The notes under the pieces are model-generated. The model saw only the letters and a list, made by a program, of their open reading frames with translations. It made no database searches and was not told the origin of the DNA. A DNA stretch of 64,000 nucleotides from BM714 sp964484935. GTDB lineage: Bacteria; Bacillota; Clostridia; Peptostreptococcales; BM714. The DNA lies in the NCBI GenBank assembly GCA_964484935.1, contig CAZAFW010000002.1:62001-126000 (forward strand), written 5' to 3'. Position numbers and translations under genes: made by a program. This document shows, piece after piece, positions 1-9,058 of this stretch (positions are counted from its first letter, which is position 1; every line of letters begins with the position of its first letter).

Positions 1-3000
1 TTCTTCCATAGACTATTATTATCTTGTCTTCTTCAACGCATGAAATGCATTTTTCGTACACGTTTGGAAACACTATGACTTCGAAACTGCTGTATAGATC
101 CTCCACCTGAAGGAAAGCCATACGATTGTTGTTTCTTGTGAATTTCTTCTGCAGAGCAGTTATTACTCCTGCAGCATATATGAGATCATTGTCCTTTACT
201 CTTGCAGGCACGCCCACCTCCTGGGGTTCCTTCATTTCAGACGACGATACGAATTTGCCTTTTTCAATCAATTCCTCATATTCGCCGAGTGGATGCCCGC
301 TTATATAAACTCCAAGCATTTCCTTCTCGAATGCCAAAAGGGTCTTCATCGGAAACTCTTCCCTTTCGGGTATTTTATCGTACCTGAGAGCATCGATGCT
401 CTCATCGGAACCCATGTCGAAAAGTGAAACCTGTCCTTTTACATTTCTTCTCTTATCTCTCTGTATTCCCTCTATAACTTTCTCGAAACATCCTAAAAGC
501 TGGGATCTGTTGATCTTAAGGCTGTCGAAAACACCCGACTTTATCATGCTTTCCACAGCGCGCTTGTTAAGTTCGGAAGTTTCAACACGTTCGCAGAAAT
601 CTATGAAGCTCTTGTAGGGCGCCTGTTTCCTTTCTTTTATTGTAGAAGCAATTATGCCTTTGCCCACATTCTTGATGGCGAGGAGTCCGAAATTTATGTT
701 TCCTCCATTGACCGTAAAATGCTTGTAGCTTGTGTTTATGTCGGGAGGAAGAACGTCTATTCCCATTCTCTTGCAGTCCTGTATATATTGAGCCACCTTT
801 GCCGAGTTTCCGGTAACGCTTGTCAATAGAGCCGCCATGAATTCAACCGGATAGTAGTTTTTCAAATATGCCGTCTGGTAAGCAAGTATAGCATATGCCG
901 CAGCATGGCTTTTGTTGAATGCATATTTGGCAAAATCAATCATATCGTCGAATATCTTGTTTGCCGCTTCTTCCGGAACTCCCTTGCGCATGCAGCCCTC
1001 TATTTCAATTGTTCCGTTATCTCCGGCTTTCCCGTGAATGAAGTACTGCCTCTCCTTTTGCATGACGTCCATCTTTTTCTTGCTCATCGCCCTGCGCACG
1101 AGGTCGCTCCGGCCGTAACTATAGCCCCCGAGTTCACGAACAACCTGCATTACCTGCTCCTGGTACACCAAGCACCCGTATGTCACATCGAGAATGCCCC
1201 TTAGGCTTTCATGGACATATTTTATTTCTTTCGGATTGTTTTTGTTCTTGATGTATGCCGGTATTGAATCCATAGGACCCGGCCTGAACAAGGAGATTCC
1301 CGCTATTATATCCTCGAAGCTTTCTGGTTTGAGTTCCTTCATGAATTGGCGCATTCCGGCGCTCTCCAATTGGAAAACTCCCAATGTGTCTCCTTTGCTT
1401 ATCATGTCGAATACATCAGAATCGTCAAAAGTTATAGCGTTCAAGTCTATTTTCTTGCATTGGTTAAGTTCTATGAATTTCAATGCGTTTTTTATTACGC
1501 TCAAGTTGCGAAGACCTAAAAAATCCATCTTCAGGAGCCCCAACTCCTCCAATGTACCCATCGTGAACTGTGTCACAACGCTTTCGTCATGAAGGTAAAG
1601 AGGCACATATTCGTCTACAGCATCTTTTGATATGACAACACCTGCAGCATGTGTGGAAGCATGGCGCGGCATTCCCTCGAGTTTCAACGCGTTGTCAATC
1701 AGATATTTGGCGTTTTGATCCGAATCGTACATGGATTTGAATTCAGAGCTTATTTCAAGCGCCTTGCCGATTGTTATGCCAAGGTCTGTCGGGACAAGTT
1801 TGGCTATTTTGTCCACGTCTCCGTAGGGGATGTCCAGAACCCTTCCAACATCACGTATTGCGGCCCTCGCCGCCATTGTTCCGAAGGTTATTATTTGTGC
1901 CACCTTCTCCTTTCCGTACTTTTCGACGACATATTCAATCACTTCCTGCCTTCTGTCGTCTTCAAAGTCTATATCTATATCGGGCATTGTTATTCGTTCA
2001 GGATTAAGAAATCTTTCGAATATCAGATTATATCGGATAGGGTCGACATCGGTGATTTTTAGAACATATGCAATTATGCTGCCTCCGCAGCTTCCCCTGC
2101 CGGGACCCACAACAATTCCGTTCTCCTTTGCAAAGCGTATGAAGTCCCATACTATGAGGAAATAATCCACATAGCCCATTTCCTCTATTACCCCTATTTC
2201 ATACTCAAAACGCTCAAGAAGCTCTTGTGTGACTTCTCCGTATCTTTCTCTCAATCCTTGCAGACAAAGCTTTCTAAGATATTTGTTGTTCTCGATTCCC
2301 TCTGGAACAGCAAACTCCGGAAGGTATATTTGATCGAAATCAAAGGTTACGTTGCACCGCTCTGCAATCCTGACAGTGTTTTCAAGCGCTTCCGGCGCAT
2401 AATAGAAAAGCTCCGCCATTTCTTCTCGCGACTTCAAATAAAACTCGTCTGTCGGAAATTTCATTCTTTCGGTGTCGCTAAGTATCTTTCCTGTCTGTAT
2501 GCACAGAAGGATATCGTGCGCGCGGCTGTCTTCTTTGCGGATATAGTGAACATCATTTGTAGCCACCAATGGGATTTCGAGTTCTTTGCTTATCTTAAGC
2601 AGTTCTTGGTTTACGAGCTTCTGTTCGGGTATGCCATGATCCTGGAGCTCAAGATAGAAGTTGTCTTTTCCAAACATCCCGCAAAGACTTTTGGCCCTTT
2701 CCCTGGCTTTTTCCGGGTTTCTCTCCATTATAAAGCGCTGTATGTCTCCTGCAAGGCATGCTGATAGGGCTATAAGCCCTTCCGTATGCTTTGCCAGGAG
2801 CTCATAGTCTATTCTCGGCTTATAGTAGAAGCCTTCGGTATATGCCTCTGATACAAGCTTTATGAGATTTTTATAGCCTTCATTGTTCTCCGCAAGCAGA
2901 ACAAGGTGGCCGGCATTCTTGTCTTTTGATGAATCCTTGTCTTTCATTGTCCTCGGCGCCGTATAGACTTCACAGCCTATTATTGGTTTCACGCCTTCCT

Positions 3001-3178
3001 TCAAGGCTTTCTTGTAAAAATCGACAACACCAAACATTGACCCGTGGTCTGTTATTGCAACAGCTTCCATTCCGAGATTTTTTACTTCCTTGAATATTTC
3101 ATTTATCCTGGCATAACCGTCCAGCAGACTGTATTCTGTGTGAACATGCAAATGGGCAAAACCTGTTTTCTTCATCAT
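1..3178 (-). CDS. dnaE: DNA polymerase III subunit alpha, partial (C-terminus outside window)
   Basis: This is the replicative (DnaE-type) polymerase alpha subunit. The gene starts at 3178 and runs off the low-coordinate edge after about 1059 codons, so the end of the protein is missing. The N-terminus has the PHP-domain signature HLHVHTEYSLLDG. The polymerase active-site motif PDIDIDFEDDRR lies near residue 400 (about 1955-1988). The start ATG overlaps the whiA stop as ATGA, so the two are translationally coupled. The N-terminus is DnaE-like, without the exonuclease insertion of PolC. In Clostridia dnaE commonly follows whiA, which agrees with the order here. Confidence 0.96.
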   Translation of the reverse strand, partial: MMKKTGFAHLHVHTEYSLLDGYARINEIFKEVKNLGMEAVAITDHGSMFGVVDFYKKALKEGVKPIIGCEVYTAPRTMKDKDSSKDKNAGHLVLLAENNEGYKNLIKLVSEAYTEGFYYKPRIDYELLAKHTEGLIALSACLAGDIQRFIMERNPEKARERAKSLCGMFGKDNFYLELQDHGIPEQKLVNQELLKISKELEIPLVATNDVHYIRKEDSRAHDILLCIQTGKILSDTERMKFPTDEFYLKSREEMAELFYYAPEALENTVRIAERCNVTFDFDQIYLPEFAVPEGIENNKYLRKLCLQGLRERYGEVTQELLERFEYEIGVIEEMGYVDYFLIVWDFIRFAKENGIVVGPGRGSCGGSIIAYVLKITDVDPIRYNLIFERFLNPERITMPDIDIDFEDDRRQEVIEYVVEKYGKEKVAQIITFGTMAARAAIRDVGRVLDIPYGDVDKIAKLVPTDLGITIGKALEISSEFKSMYDSDQNAKYLIDNALKLEGMPRHASTHAAGVVISKDAVDEYVPLYLHDESVVTQFTMGTLEELGLLKMDFLGLRNLSVIKNALKFIELNQCKKIDLNAITFDDSDVFDMISKGDTLGVFQLESAGMRQFMKELKPESFEDIIAGISLFRPGPMDSIPAYIKNKNNPKEIKYVHESLRGILDVTYGCLVYQEQVMQVVRELGGYSYGRSDLVRRAMSKKKMDVMQKERQYFIHGKAGDNGTIEIEGCMRKGVPEEAANKIFDDMIDFAKYAFNKSHAAAYAILAYQTAYLKNYYPVEFMAALLTSVTGNSAKVAQYIQDCKRMGIDVLPPDINTSYKHFTVNGGNINFGLLAIKNVGKGIIASTIKERKQAPYKSFIDFCERVETSELNKRAVESMIKSGVFDSLKINRSQLLGCFEKVIEGIQRDKRRNVKGQVSLFDMGSDESIDALRYDKIPEREEFPMKTLLAFEKEMLGVYISGHPLGEYEELIEKGKFVSSSEMKEPQEVGVPARVKDNDLIYAAGVITALQKKFTRNNNRMAFLQVEDLYSSFEVIVFPNVYEKCISCVEEDKIIIVYGR

Positions 3179-4137
3179 TTTGATTCATCCTTTTTTTCTG
3201 TAATTTCCAATGCTATTTCCCTGATTTTTTTGAATCTGTGATTTACTCCCGATTTTCCTATGGGCGGATCGAGCAATTTCCCCAATTCCTGAAGGCTAGC
3301 TTCCCTGTGCTCAATTCTCGCCAACGCAATTTCCTTGAGGTTTTCAGACAAGAAATCAAGACCTCTTTCTTCGTCTATCAACAATATGTCCTGTATCTGT
3401 CTGTAAGCCGCATCGGCAGTCTTTGTAAGATTTGCAGTTTCACAATTCACTATCCTGTTTATGCTATTCCTCATCTGCTTCATTATCCGCACATTCTCAA
3501 AATCAAGAAGTGTCTGATGGGCTCCGATGACATTTAGAAAATCAATTATCTGGTCACCTTCTTTGAGATAAACAACCTGGCTCCCTTTTCTTTCAATCAT
3601 CTTGGGGGAAAGTTCATACGTCCTCATAATATCCATCAAGGCCTCACCGTACTCTATGTTGTGGGCCACAAGTTCAAAATGGTATGAACGTTCAGGGTCG
3701 CTGAGTGACCCTCCTCCGATGAATGCGCCTCTCAGATAGGCCCTCTTGCAATTTTCTTTTACAAGCAATTCATCCGGCACGGAATTATTTATTGAAAACC
3801 CTTCGTCTGTCCTGCGTATTATGCCCAAGACTTCAAGAACTTCATTTGCCCCTTCTTCTTTTTCAATGGCTATCTTATATATGTTTGCCTTCTTTAGCTT
3901 TACGTTCTTGTTCATCCTTATGTCTGTATGAATTCCGCACGCTTCCTTGAAAAGACTGAATATATGCCTTGCAATAGCGGCATTTTTTATATTGACCTCA
4001 ATATTCACGCGGTTTTTGCCAGCCAATTTTATCGTTCCGCTGATGTGTACAATTGCGGACAGTTCCGCCATCATGCACTCGCGGTCCTTTTGCTCTACAC
4101 GGGTCAATTCTTTTTTTGTTCTTGAAGAAAAAGACAT
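3175..4137 (-). CDS. whiA: DNA-binding protein WhiA
   Basis: WhiA (YvcL in Bacillus) is a conserved Gram-positive DNA-binding protein linked to cell division and chromosome segregation; in actinomycetes it controls sporulation. The product is 320 residues, as expected. The N-terminal two thirds fit the LAGLIDADG homing-endonuclease-like fold (RAYLRGAFIGGGSLSDP). The C-terminus has the WhiA helix-turn-helix (SLQELGKLLDPPIGKSGVNH). I chose the ATG at 4137 because the frame's first GTG (4152) lies inside the Shine-Dalgarno GTGGAGGCG, which sits 6 bases before this ATG. It overlaps dnaE by four bases. The usual upstream partner yvcK is absent; a Nudix gene lies there instead. Confidence 0.96.
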   Translation of the reverse strand: MSFSSRTKKELTRVEQKDRECMMAELSAIVHISGTIKLAGKNRVNIEVNIKNAAIARHIFSLFKEACGIHTDIRMNKNVKLKKANIYKIAIEKEEGANEVLEVLGIIRRTDEGFSINNSVPDELLVKENCKRAYLRGAFIGGGSLSDPERSYHFELVAHNIEYGEALMDIMRTYELSPKMIERKGSQVVYLKEGDQIIDFLNVIGAHQTLLDFENVRIMKQMRNSINRIVNCETANLTKTADAAYRQIQDILLIDEERGLDFLSENLKEIALARIEHREASLQELGKLLDPPIGKSGVNHRFKKIREIALEITEKKDESK

Positions 4138-4210
4138 ATGAATCGCCTCCACAGGGGATTGTTATACATAGAATTATAACATAGAACCCAACTAGTTCGC
4201 TCTTGAATGG

Positions 4211-4241
4211 AAAACCCCCGAGTATCAATTTTCGGGGGTTT
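4211..4241 (-). terminator. Rho-independent terminator after the Nudix gene
   Basis: An inverted repeat with arms AAACCCCCGA and CGGGGGTTTT and a short loop overlaps the last codons of the Nudix gene. The U-tract is short. It is nearly symmetrical, so it could act in both directions. It may reduce readthrough into whiA rather than abolish it. Confidence 0.6.
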
Positions 4242-4644
4242 CGATATGCTCAATTGCTTTTGCCACTATTTCCTTTTCATCTTCATATCTTATCAACTCA
4301 AGAACCCTGTCAACGTGGACAAAGCGAGCCTCTATGAATCCCTCTTTCCTGAGGGGCGTACACGCCATACTTTTTGTTCCCATCAGAAACCAGTGCACCG
4401 TCTTTTGCGCAAAAAGACTCTCATTCCAGGAACTCTTGTATTTATAATCTATTTTCCCTAGATAATTCTTTATTTCAGCTTTCACGCCGGTCTCCTCAAA
4501 AACTTCTCTAAGAGCCGTCTGCTCAAGTGTTTCCCCCTTTTCTGCCTTTCCCTTTGGAAGAACCCAGTCTCCGTTGAATTTTTTAAGCATTAGTATTGTG
4601 TTGTGAAAACTTACGATTCCGCCAGCGCTTACTATCTTTTTCAT
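4225..4644 (-). CDS. Nudix hydrolase (MutT/Ap4A hydrolase-like)
   Basis: This 139-residue protein is a single Nudix domain. The Nudix box matches GX5EX7REUXEEXGU at residues 32-54 (GKAEKGE, then REVFEETGV), with all the Mg-binding glutamates present. Such enzymes cleave nucleoside diphosphates linked to another moiety; Ap4A-type or housecleaning dNTPase activity is possible, but the substrate cannot be read from sequence. It lies between tnaA and whiA, in the position usually held by yvcK in the rapZ-yvcK-whiA cluster. The likely promoter lies about 180 bases upstream. Confidence 0.88.
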   Translation of the reverse strand: MKKIVSAGGIVSFHNTILMLKKFNGDWVLPKGKAEKGETLEQTALREVFEETGVKAEIKNYLGKIDYKYKSSWNESLFAQKTVHWFLMGTKSMACTPLRKEGFIEARFVHVDRVLELIRYEDEKEIVAKAIEHIETPEN

Positions 4645-4822
4645 TTCTCCACTTCCCCGAATTTTTCTCTATATGTTAATTTCCATATTCGTGCCTTAAA
4701 TCCTTCTTTGCCTAAAAAAACAAAACGAATATGGCGATGAAACTACCTTGCATATCCTCTGGATAGAGTCGCGGATATTCAGGCGCTTGCCATGAATACG
4801 ACTGCATGATTTCAACTTTGAA

Positions 4823-4850
4823 AATATATACTTTTCACAAGTGAATTCAA
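4823..4850 (-). promoter_or_regulatory. Candidate sigma-A promoter for nudix-whiA-dnaE
   Basis: On the minus strand, TTGAAT (4850-4845) and TATATT (4828-4823) are separated by 16 bases. The position suits transcription of the Nudix gene, whiA and dnaE after the tnaA hairpin. This is a motif match only, in an AT-rich stretch. Confidence 0.35.
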
Positions 4851-4925
4851 ATCGTGCATCTAAATCCGGTCTGATGTCAAACAGGCTTGAATACTTGACC
4901 CATTGCATCGGATGCATTAAGCGAA

Positions 4926-4956
4926 GGCTGATTTCCGCAGGATACAGAAATCAGCC
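4926..4956 (-). terminator. Hairpin downstream of tnaA
   Basis: Ten-base-pair perfect stem (GGCTGATTTC with GAAATCAGCC) and an 11-base loop, starting 57 bases past the tnaA stop. There is no clear U-tract, so it may protect the 3' end rather than terminate strongly. Confidence 0.5.
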
Positions 4957-5013
4957 CTCTCAAATTCATATAAAAGTCGTCGAATATTGAATGCCCCACT
5001 AGTTTTAATTATA

Positions 5014-6396
5014 TTATTTTACCGGCCTAAGTTTCGCGGTAAAGTGCCTGAGCACTTTCGGCTCGTAGTCAAACTCGAAGCCTACGAGTTTTTCCGCATT
5101 CTTTGCAACATTTATCACGGCGTCCGCTATGACCTCCATGTGTCTGTTTGTGTATACCCTTCTTGGTATTGTCAGTCTCATGAATTCAAGAGGAGACTCT
5201 AAATTCTCACCCGTTTCAGGATCCCTTCCAAGAAGGAAGGACCCTATCTCTACAGGACGTATTCCTCCCTCGATGTAAACCGCATTGCACACGGCTTGCG
5301 CCGGGAATTGGTAAAACGGTATGTGAGGACATATTTTCTTGCAGTCCACAAAAACGGCATGTCCTCCAACAGGCCACTGGATAGGCACTCCCGCATCATG
5401 GAGCATTTGGCCGAGATATTCCACCTGTCCGATTCTCGACTCAAGGTAATCGAATTCAAGAGCTTCATCGAGCCCGACTGCCAGTGCCTCCATGTCTCTT
5501 CCGTTGAGTCCTCCGTATGTCGGGAATCCTTCCATGGGAACCATGAGCGACCTGACTGCTGTGTAAAGTTCTTCATTATCCTTTATACCAACAAGTCCTC
5601 CCATATTGACAAGCCCGTCTTTTTTAGCGCTCATTGCAAATGCATCGGCATAGGAAAACATTTCCATAGCAATCTCTCTTATGCTCTTATTTTCGTACCC
5701 GGCTTCGCGCATCTTGATAAAGTATGAATTCTCAGCGTATCTGGCGGCGTCAAGCAGAACCATTATGCCGTATCGGTCTGCAATTTTCTTAACATCTTTT
5801 ATGTTTGCCATGGATACAGGCTGGCCTCCAGCGGAGTTGCATGTGACCGTCACAATTATGCATGCAATATTTTCGGTTTTTTTGTCTTTTATAAAATTTT
5901 CAAGCTTTTCCAAATCGAAATCGCCTTTGAAGGGATCATATTCGGTGGTATTGAAAGCCTTTTCGTCTATGAAGTTTACCGCGCGCCCTCCTGCAATTTC
6001 AATATGGGCCTTTGTTGTATCGAAATGCATATTTCCCAAGACATAGTCGCCTTTCTTCTTGATTACATTTGGCAGCAGAATCTGCTCGGCACCCCTGCCC
6101 TGGTGCGCGGGCACGATGTACTTGTAGCCTGTTATGCACTTGGCTACATCAAGCAGGCGATAGAAGCTCCTGCTTCCAGCATACGACTCGTCCCCCATCA
6201 TGAGAGCGGACCACTGCCGGTCGCTCATGGATCCGGTGCCGCTGTCGGTCAGCAAATCTATGTAGACCTGATCCGCCCTGAGTGAAAACGGATTGTATCC
6301 TGCTTCCTTCAGCGCCTTTTCCCTTTCCTCCCTTGGTATCAAATTGATAGGCTCCACCATTTTAATTTTATATGGTTCAGCTTTTCGGACACTCAT
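5014..6396 (-). CDS. tnaA: Tryptophanase (tryptophan indole-lyase)
   Basis: This PLP enzyme cleaves L-tryptophan to indole, pyruvate and ammonia. The 460-residue protein belongs to the tryptophanase/tyrosine phenol-lyase family. Three positions that separate the two enzymes point to tryptophanase: Asp126 in NMHFDTT (Thr in tyrosine phenol-lyase), the GIRPVEIGSFLLGRDP segment where tyrosine phenol-lyase has its substrate-binding Arg, and His451 in LRHFTAK (Phe in tyrosine phenol-lyase). The PLP-lysine motif is SAKKD at 256-260. GGAGGCG sits 6 bases before the ATG. There is no room for a TnaC-type leader: a terminator ends about 60 bases upstream. It appears to be a single-gene unit inserted between rapZ and whiA, and fits a tryptophan-fermenting lifestyle. 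Confidence 0.93.
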   Translation of the reverse strand: MSVRKAEPYKIKMVEPINLIPREEREKALKEAGYNPFSLRADQVYIDLLTDSGTGSMSDRQWSALMMGDESYAGSRSFYRLLDVAKCITGYKYIVPAHQGRGAEQILLPNVIKKKGDYVLGNMHFDTTKAHIEIAGGRAVNFIDEKAFNTTEYDPFKGDFDLEKLENFIKDKKTENIACIIVTVTCNSAGGQPVSMANIKDVKKIADRYGIMVLLDAARYAENSYFIKMREAGYENKSIREIAMEMFSYADAFAMSAKKDGLVNMGGLVGIKDNEELYTAVRSLMVPMEGFPTYGGLNGRDMEALAVGLDEALEFDYLESRIGQVEYLGQMLHDAGVPIQWPVGGHAVFVDCKKICPHIPFYQFPAQAVCNAVYIEGGIRPVEIGSFLLGRDPETGENLESPLEFMRLTIPRRVYTNRHMEVIADAVINVAKNAEKLVGFEFDYEPKVLRHFTAKLRPVK

Positions 6397-6456
6397 TTTT
6401 TACGCCTCCTCACAATTTTGTTAAAGCAAAAAACCGTCTGTACTTCTTAATTACCC

Positions 6457-6490
6457 AAAAAAAAAAGAAAGCCACCAATATCCCGGCAGC
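6457..6490 (-). terminator. Rho-independent terminator of the murB-rapZ operon
   Basis: Stem GCTGCC/GGTGGC (with G-U pairs) at 6471-6490, followed on the minus strand by a nearly uninterrupted T-tract of about 14 bases. It separates rapZ from tnaA, so tnaA must have its own promoter in the short remaining gap. Confidence 0.75.
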
Positions 6491-6537
6491 TTTGCTATGG
6501 AATCTCAATTAAATTCTGGAAACGGTCTTCCCTCCCT

Positions 6538-7389
6538 TTAAAGAGCAATATCCCTGTGTTTAACGACAACTTTGTTCCCTTTTCCCTTCATATATTCGTA
6601 CAACTCGTTTGCAACAGTCACGGACCTGTGTTTACCGCCAGTGCAGCCTACGGCAACTATGAGGCGATACTTGCCCTCGCGTATATAATACGGCATCAGG
6701 AAATCTATCATTGACTTTAGCCTATCCACAAATTCCTTGCTTTCAGGCCATTGCATGACATAATTTCTTACGCTTGCATCGTTTCCGGTATGTTCCCTAA
6801 GGTCCTCTATGTAATGTGGATTTGGAAGAAATCTGACATCAAAAACAAGATCCGCTTCGAGAGGTATTCCGTTCTTGTATCCGAAAGATATTATGTTCAC
6901 TGTAATATTGCTGCTTTTATCGCCTTTTGTGTAAAGCGACTGAATTATCTCTTTGAACTGCGAAGGAATCATGTCCGTCGTGTCTATTATGTGGTTGGCT
7001 TTTTCCCTGAGTTTCACTAGCCTTGCCCGTTCCTTGTCTATTCCTTCTTCAATGCTTCCGTTCTGGCTGAGAGGATGCATTCGCCTGGTCTGTTTAAACC
7101 GCCTTATGAGTTCCTCGTCCGACGCTTCCAAAAATACTATCTCATAGTTTATTTTGCGCCTCTTTAATTCCTCCATGCTCTCGAAAAGGTCGTCGAAAAA
7201 GCTGCCTCCCCTTATGTCTGTTATTATTCCTACTTTACTGATCTCTTTGTTCTCTACCAATACGTCTATGAATTTATTCATTAGGACCGGAGGCATATTG
7301 TCAACGCAATAAAAACCTATGTCTTCGAGGAAATTTGCGGCATTGCTCTTGCCCGCCCCTGACATTCCGGTTATTATGACCAGCTTCAT
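6538..7389 (-). CDS. rapZ: RNase adapter/nucleotide-binding protein RapZ (YvcJ)
   Basis: RapZ family P-loop protein of 283 residues, the usual length. Walker A is GMSGAGKS near residues 8-15, followed by the family motif FYCVDNMPP. The C-terminal domain carries the conserved GCTGGKHRSV segment. In E. coli RapZ controls GlmZ and hence glucosamine-6-phosphate synthesis; in Bacillus YvcJ binds and hydrolyses nucleotides and affects competence. The ATG directly follows the PHP gene stop. The order murB-php-rapZ is typical for Clostridia, but the next gene, yvcK, is missing. Confidence 0.95.
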   Translation of the reverse strand: MKLVIITGMSGAGKSNAANFLEDIGFYCVDNMPPVLMNKFIDVLVENKEISKVGIITDIRGGSFFDDLFESMEELKRRKINYEIVFLEASDEELIRRFKQTRRMHPLSQNGSIEEGIDKERARLVKLREKANHIIDTTDMIPSQFKEIIQSLYTKGDKSSNITVNIISFGYKNGIPLEADLVFDVRFLPNPHYIEDLREHTGNDASVRNYVMQWPESKEFVDRLKSMIDFLMPYYIREGKYRLIVAVGCTGGKHRSVTVANELYEYMKGKGNKVVVKHRDIAL

Positions 7390-8157
7390 TTAAAACGCCT
7401 CCTTGCCCAAATAAGTCATGTTGTATATGCACTCCGCATCTACGCCGGATTTCTCTATCCTGTCTACTGCACTTGCAACAATCCCAACATCTTCGGGTCT
7501 GTGCGCGTCGCTGCCGACTATGAACTCCGCACCCATATCCACCGCCAGCTTTATTTCGTCAGTGCTCAAGTGTCCGTGCTTGTTGTTGATTTCAAGAAGC
7601 ACATCTCCTTCTATGGCAGCCTTTATGACCTCATCCATAAAAAGCGGCCCCTTAGCCCCTGGGTGCGTGACTGCAAGCAGATCATAATGTTCCATAGACC
7701 TTATGAATGCTTTTGTGTTTATTATCCTGACTCTGCGCTCTATCGAATTGCTGTGTTCGCTCAGATAATTATAGAAATGGATTTTTGCCGAAGTCAGAAT
7801 CGGCCTGTCCACAGTTCCAAAATGATAGCCAGCCATTAGATAATCGAGCGACTGGGTGATTTCAGAATCGACATCCAAAGAGCCATCGGTCATCGAAATA
7901 TTTGCCTCCAGACCCAGCTTAACCTCAATGTCCTTGTAAGCCTTGTTAAGCATGTCGACCTCTTGGCGCATTTTGAAAATATCATTCCTTTTTATTCCAA
8001 AGCCCTTGTGCCCGGGACCATGGTCGGAAATGCCTATTATCTTTATTCCTTTGCCTCTTGCGGCATTTATATTGTCTTCAATCGTTCCCTTTCCATGGCT
8101 GTATAGAGTATGTGTGTGGTAATCAGCATCAACTCTCCAAATACTATTGCTCTCCAA
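7390..8157 (-). CDS. PHP-domain phosphoesterase (YcdX-like)
   Basis: PHP metal-dependent phosphoesterase with the metal-binding signatures DYHTHTLYSHG near the N-terminus, GISDHG in the middle, HPGAKGP, and GSDAHRPEDVG near the C-terminus. These supply the His and Asp ligands of a trinuclear metal site. The substrate is unknown; relatives hydrolyse phosphate esters. I place the start at the TTG at 8157, which has CGGAGG nine bases upstream, rather than at the frame's first TTG (8184). It overlaps the 3' end of murB by 14 bases. The fixed neighbourhood with murB and rapZ suggests an envelope or sugar-phosphate role, but this is inference. Confidence 0.86.
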   Translation of the reverse strand: MESNSIWRVDADYHTHTLYSHGKGTIEDNINAARGKGIKIIGISDHGPGHKGFGIKRNDIFKMRQEVDMLNKAYKDIEVKLGLEANISMTDGSLDVDSEITQSLDYLMAGYHFGTVDRPILTSAKIHFYNYLSEHSNSIERRVRIINTKAFIRSMEHYDLLAVTHPGAKGPLFMDEVIKAAIEGDVLLEINNKHGHLSTDEIKLAVDMGAEFIVGSDAHRPEDVGIVASAVDRIEKSGVDAECIYNMTYLGKEAF

Positions 8158-9058
8158 TGAATTTGACCTCCGTTTCAAGCACAACCCCGAATCTGTCGAA
8201 TACGACCTTGCTTACGGTCTTTATCAATGCAAGAACATCTTCTGCAGAAGCATTTCCTGTGTTTACTATGAAACCGGAATGCTTGTCAGAAACCATTGCC
8301 CCTCCATGCCTTAATCCCTTGAGTCCTGCATCCTGTATCAGCTTTCCTGCGTAATAACCTTCGGGCCTCTTGAAAGTGCTTCCCGCACTCGGAACCTTAA
8401 GGGGCTGCTTTTCGTTCCTTCTGGCGTTGAATCCGTTCATCTTGTCAAATATGTCCTTTTGATTGCCTCTTTCCAGTTCGAGAACTGCTTCAAGGACTAT
8501 CAAGTCACCATCCTGAACGATGCTTGACCTGTATCCAAACGACATGTCTTTGCCTTCAAGCATAATTATATTTCCTTTTCTGTCTATTAGAACCGCCTCT
8601 TTTACGACGTCCTTCATTTCCCCTCCGTATGCCCCGGCGTTCATTGCCACCGCTCCGCCAAGCGTACCCGGTATACCTCCGGCAAATTCAATGCCCGAAA
8701 GGGATTCCCTTGCGGCGATTTTTGAAAGTGCCGATAATAGAATCCCCGATTTTGCATTTATTGTCGTTCCGTCAATATCAATTCCGCTGAATTGATCGCC
8801 TATCTTTATAACAATTCCCCTTATGCCTTTGTCCGAAACAAGTAGATTGCTTCCGTTTCCGATTATGAAAAATTCCGTTTCAAGCTTATCCATTAGCTTA
8901 ACGATTTTTTCGATTTCTTCGATGCTTCCGGGAAGGACCATCAAATCCGCCGGTCCACCTATTTTAAATGCCGTATGGTTTTTCATGGGTTCATCCGACA
9001 GCATTCTGTCAACCGAAACAACTTTTTCTATCGCCTCATAGATATCCTTAATCTTCAT
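8144..9058 (-). CDS. murB: UDP-N-acetylenolpyruvoylglucosamine reductase
   Basis: MurB reduces UDP-GlcNAc-enolpyruvate to UDP-MurNAc with NADPH and FAD, a cytoplasmic step of peptidoglycan synthesis. The FAD-binding segments are visible: IGNGSNLLVSDKGIRG, and GIPGTLGGAVAMNAGAYGGE. The motif SAGSTFKRPEG supplies the catalytic serine of the type II (Gram-positive) enzyme. I start at the ATG at 9058, preceded by AGGAG; an upstream GTG frame extension overlaps the ABC gene. It overlaps the ATPase gene by 11 bases, so it appears co-transcribed with the ABC transporter. Confidence 0.96.
   Translation of the reverse strand: MKIKDIYEAIEKVVSVDRMLSDEPMKNHTAFKIGGPADLMVLPGSIEEIEKIVKLMDKLETEFFIIGNGSNLLVSDKGIRGIVIKIGDQFSGIDIDGTTINAKSGILLSALSKIAARESLSGIEFAGGIPGTLGGAVAMNAGAYGGEMKDVVKEAVLIDRKGNIIMLEGKDMSFGYRSSIVQDGDLIVLEAVLELERGNQKDIFDKMNGFNARRNEKQPLKVPSAGSTFKRPEGYYAGKLIQDAGLKGLRHGGAMVSDKHSGFIVNTGNASAEDVLALIKTVSKVVFDRFGVVLETEVKFIGEQ

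Larger units (their letters stand above)
4645..5013. other. Intergenic region between nudix gene and tnaA
   Basis: About 370 bases without a convincing gene. A 73-codon minus-strand frame (4696-4917) has no recognisable domain and no good ribosome binding site. The region holds a candidate minus promoter (4823-4850), a perfect 13-base palindrome TGCATCGGATGCA (4904-4916) and the tnaA hairpin (4926-4956). Confidence 0.6.

Noticed and set aside
4696..4917. 73-codon minus-strand ORF between nudix gene and tnaA
   Set aside because: No ribosome site, no recognisable domain, odd composition, and a candidate promoter lies inside it. I also considered a yvcK remnant but saw no resemblance.
6397..6456. 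TnaC-type leader peptide upstream of tnaA
   Set aside because: Only about 60 bases separate the rapZ terminator tract from tnaA, and no Trp-containing short ORF was found.
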